DNA from: Planctomycetaceae bacterium
GTDB taxonomy: Bacteria; Planctomycetota; Phycisphaerae; Phycisphaerales; SM1A02
NCBI GenBank assembly: GCA_947459855.1
Contig: CANHFL010000072.1
Coordinates: forward strand, 1 to 6,232
Direction: 5' to 3'
DNA: 6,232 nucleotides
The notes under the pieces were generated by a model, which was not told the DNA's origin, did no database searches, and worked only from the letters and a program-made list of their open reading frames with translations. Position numbers and translations under genes: made by a program. How positions within the stretch are numbered: position 1 is the stretch's first letter; each line of letters starts with the position of its first letter. Of this stretch, positions 5,205-6,232 are shown piece by piece.

Positions 5205-5843
5205 ATGATGAAGCACCCGCCCATCGAGCATGCTGCCAGCGCCCTGGACTTCGAGCACCCGGCCGCGGACCCGATCGCGTCGTTCCAGCGCTGGTTCGAT
5301 TCCGCGCACGAGCAGACGAAGCTGCCGAACCCGAACGCGATGAGCGTGGCGACCATCGACCCGGACGGCCGCCCCAGCGTGCGTGTGGTGCTCTGCCGCG
5401 GGATCGACGCGCGCGGCATCGTATTCCACACCAACCGCGAGAGCCGCAAGGGCGAGGCGCTGCGCGCCCACCCGCGCGCGTGCGCCAACTTCCACTGGGA
5501 CCCGCTCGACCGCCAGGTGCGGATCGAGGGCCGCGTGGAGCACACCACCGAAGCCGAGAGTGACGCGTACTGGGCCAGCCGCCCACGCGAGAACCGCGTG
5601 AACGCGATCGCCAGCCAGCAGAGCCGCCCGATCGGCACGCGCGCGGCGCTCGAGGCCGCGGTGCGCGAGGTCGAGGAGCGCTTCGCGGGCAAGGACATCC
5701 CGCGCCCGCCGCACTGGGGCGGATTCCGGATCGTGCCGGACCGCATCGAGTTCTGGCAGGGCCACAAGCACCGCCTGCACGACCGCATGGCGTACCTGCG
5801 CACCGGCGAGGGCGAGTGGACGGTGACGAGGCTGTGCCCGTGA
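5205..5843 (+). CDS. pdxH: Pyridoxamine/pyridoxine 5'-phosphate oxidase
   Basis: FMN-dependent oxidation of PNP or PMP to pyridoxal 5'-phosphate with O2, the last step of PLP synthesis and salvage; cytosolic homodimer. The 212 residues equal the usual length. Motifs follow the E. coli enzyme with a constant offset of 7: Arg60-Val-Val-Leu (FMN), SRKG (Ser80-Arg81-Lys82), RQVRIEGRVE (103-112), SDAYWASRP (119-127), SQQS (137-140), PRPPHWGGFR (166-175), EFWQG with Trp184, and RLHDR (Arg190, His192, Arg194) for substrate and FMN phosphate. Two cofactor-site positions differ from E. coli: Lys72 is Arg65 and Tyr82 is His75. Start: ATG at 5205 with AAGGA (5192-5196) 8 bases upstream; a second ATG follows directly at 5208. 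The stop overlaps the next gene's GTG in GTGA, suggesting translational coupling. Confidence 0.96.
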   Translation: MMKHPPIEHAASALDFEHPAADPIASFQRWFDSAHEQTKLPNPNAMSVATIDPDGRPSVRVVLCRGIDARGIVFHTNRESRKGEALRAHPRACANFHWDPLDRQVRIEGRVEHTTEAESDAYWASRPRENRVNAIASQQSRPIGTRAALEAAVREVEERFAGKDIPRPPHWGGFRIVPDRIEFWQGHKHRLHDRMAYLRTGEGEWTVTRLCP

Positions 5844-6232
5844 GCGAGGGCGGGGCCGGGGGCGAGGCGGCGGCTGCGGCGGGGCCAGAGGCCGGGCCCG
5901 GCGCCGATGTGTCGGGCTGGCAGCCGATGCCCGCGGGCTGGCGTCCGCGCGCGCTCGTCTGGCGGCCGTGGCGCTGGCGTGCGTTCCTGGATCCGGTGCA
6001 GTGGGCGCTGGCCTTCGCGGTGGTCGTGATCGCGATGGGCATGATCGGCGGGCTCGTCTTCGGCATCGGGGCGCTCGTCGACGCCACATACCGGGGGGAA
6101 CTCACGACGGACGTCGCGGTGGTGATCGGCGGCGCAGGGCTCGTGATCGGCTGCCTGCTGGGCGCGTGGATCCTCCGCACGATCCTGCGCGCAGGCGCGC
6201 GGCGCTTCGCGGCGCGCCTGCCGGAGGGGATC
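5840..6232 (+). CDS. Hypothetical two-helix membrane protein (3' truncated)
   Basis: 131 codons are visible, open to the window edge. The GTG at 5840 overlaps the pdxH stop by 4 bases (GTGA) and has GAGG (5828-5831) 8 bases upstream, so I take it as the start. The first 25 residues are Gly/Ala/Glu-rich and probably disordered. Residues 27-50 are rich in Trp and Arg (GWRPRALVWRPWRWR), followed by a hydrophobic segment at about 55-80 (WALAFAVVVIAMGMIGGLVF) and a second at about 92-114 (VAVVIGGAGLVIGCLLGAW), joined by a short polar loop. Basic residues before the first and after the second helix predict both ends in the cytoplasm. No known family is recognised and no function can be assigned; the link to pdxH may only be co-transcription. 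The C-terminus is missing. Confidence 0.72.
   Translation, partial: MSEGGAGGEAAAAAGPEAGPGADVSGWQPMPAGWRPRALVWRPWRWRAFLDPVQWALAFAVVVIAMGMIGGLVFGIGALVDATYRGELTTDVAVVIGGAGLVIGCLLGAWILRTILRAGARRFAARLPEGI

Noticed and set aside
4873..6180. A 435-codon open frame on the minus strand across the NYN gene, pdxH and the membrane protein gene
   Set aside because: It is antisense to genes identified by strong motifs, is dominated by Arg, Ala, Pro, Ser and Gly, and shows no family signature; long open antisense frames are expected at this GC content.
1..6232. CRISPR array, tRNA or rRNA gene, insertion sequence or prophage element
   Set aside because: Nothing in the window suggests regularly spaced repeats, cloverleaf-like sequences, transposase motifs or element-sized terminal repeats, and base composition looks even throughout.

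Overview
The window is very GC-rich bacterial chromosome, densely coded on both strands, and fits a planctomycete. The best taxonomic clue is the gene at the left edge. It carries the C-terminal haem-binding domain (single CXXCH plus distal Met-Pro) behind a beta-propeller and an alpha-helical repeat region, an architecture found mainly in Planctomycetes and relatives. The composition would suit a Phycisphaerae-like member; this is inference from family knowledge, not a search.

Layout: (1) 2-1603 (+), 5'-truncated propeller/HEAT-like/cytochrome c protein. (2) A leftward block from 4523 down to 1573: rpsU (bS21), rsfS (ribosomal silencing factor), panD (aspartate 1-decarboxylase) and a secreted alpha/beta-hydrolase. 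Gaps are 42, 19 and 4 bases, so this is probably one operon. Its last gene overlaps the 3' end of the cytochrome gene tail to tail by 31 bases. (3) A divergent intergenic region, 4524-4681, with a convincing sigma-70-type promoter for rpsU, a repeat-containing rpsU leader and a weaker candidate promoter for the rightward genes. (4) A rightward block from 4682: a YacP/Rae1-like NYN nuclease, pdxH (pyridoxamine 5'-phosphate oxidase) and the start of a two-helix membrane protein that overlaps the pdxH stop by 4 bases and runs off the window.

Two themes recur. Ribosome function: bS21, RsfS and the NYN nuclease, whose B. subtilis relative Rae1 cleaves mRNA on the ribosome, lie back to back around one regulatory region. 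Cofactor supply: PanD makes beta-alanine for pantothenate/CoA, and PdxH makes PLP. No tRNA, rRNA, CRISPR array, transposon or obvious transferred DNA is visible, and there is no gene-free stretch over 300 bases. I see no clearly novel system. The points most worth a second look are the rpsU leader with mutually exclusive pairings, hairpins placed directly against the Shine-Dalgarno sites of rsfS and pdxH, the long basic tail of bS21, and an internal domain duplication in the hydrolase.
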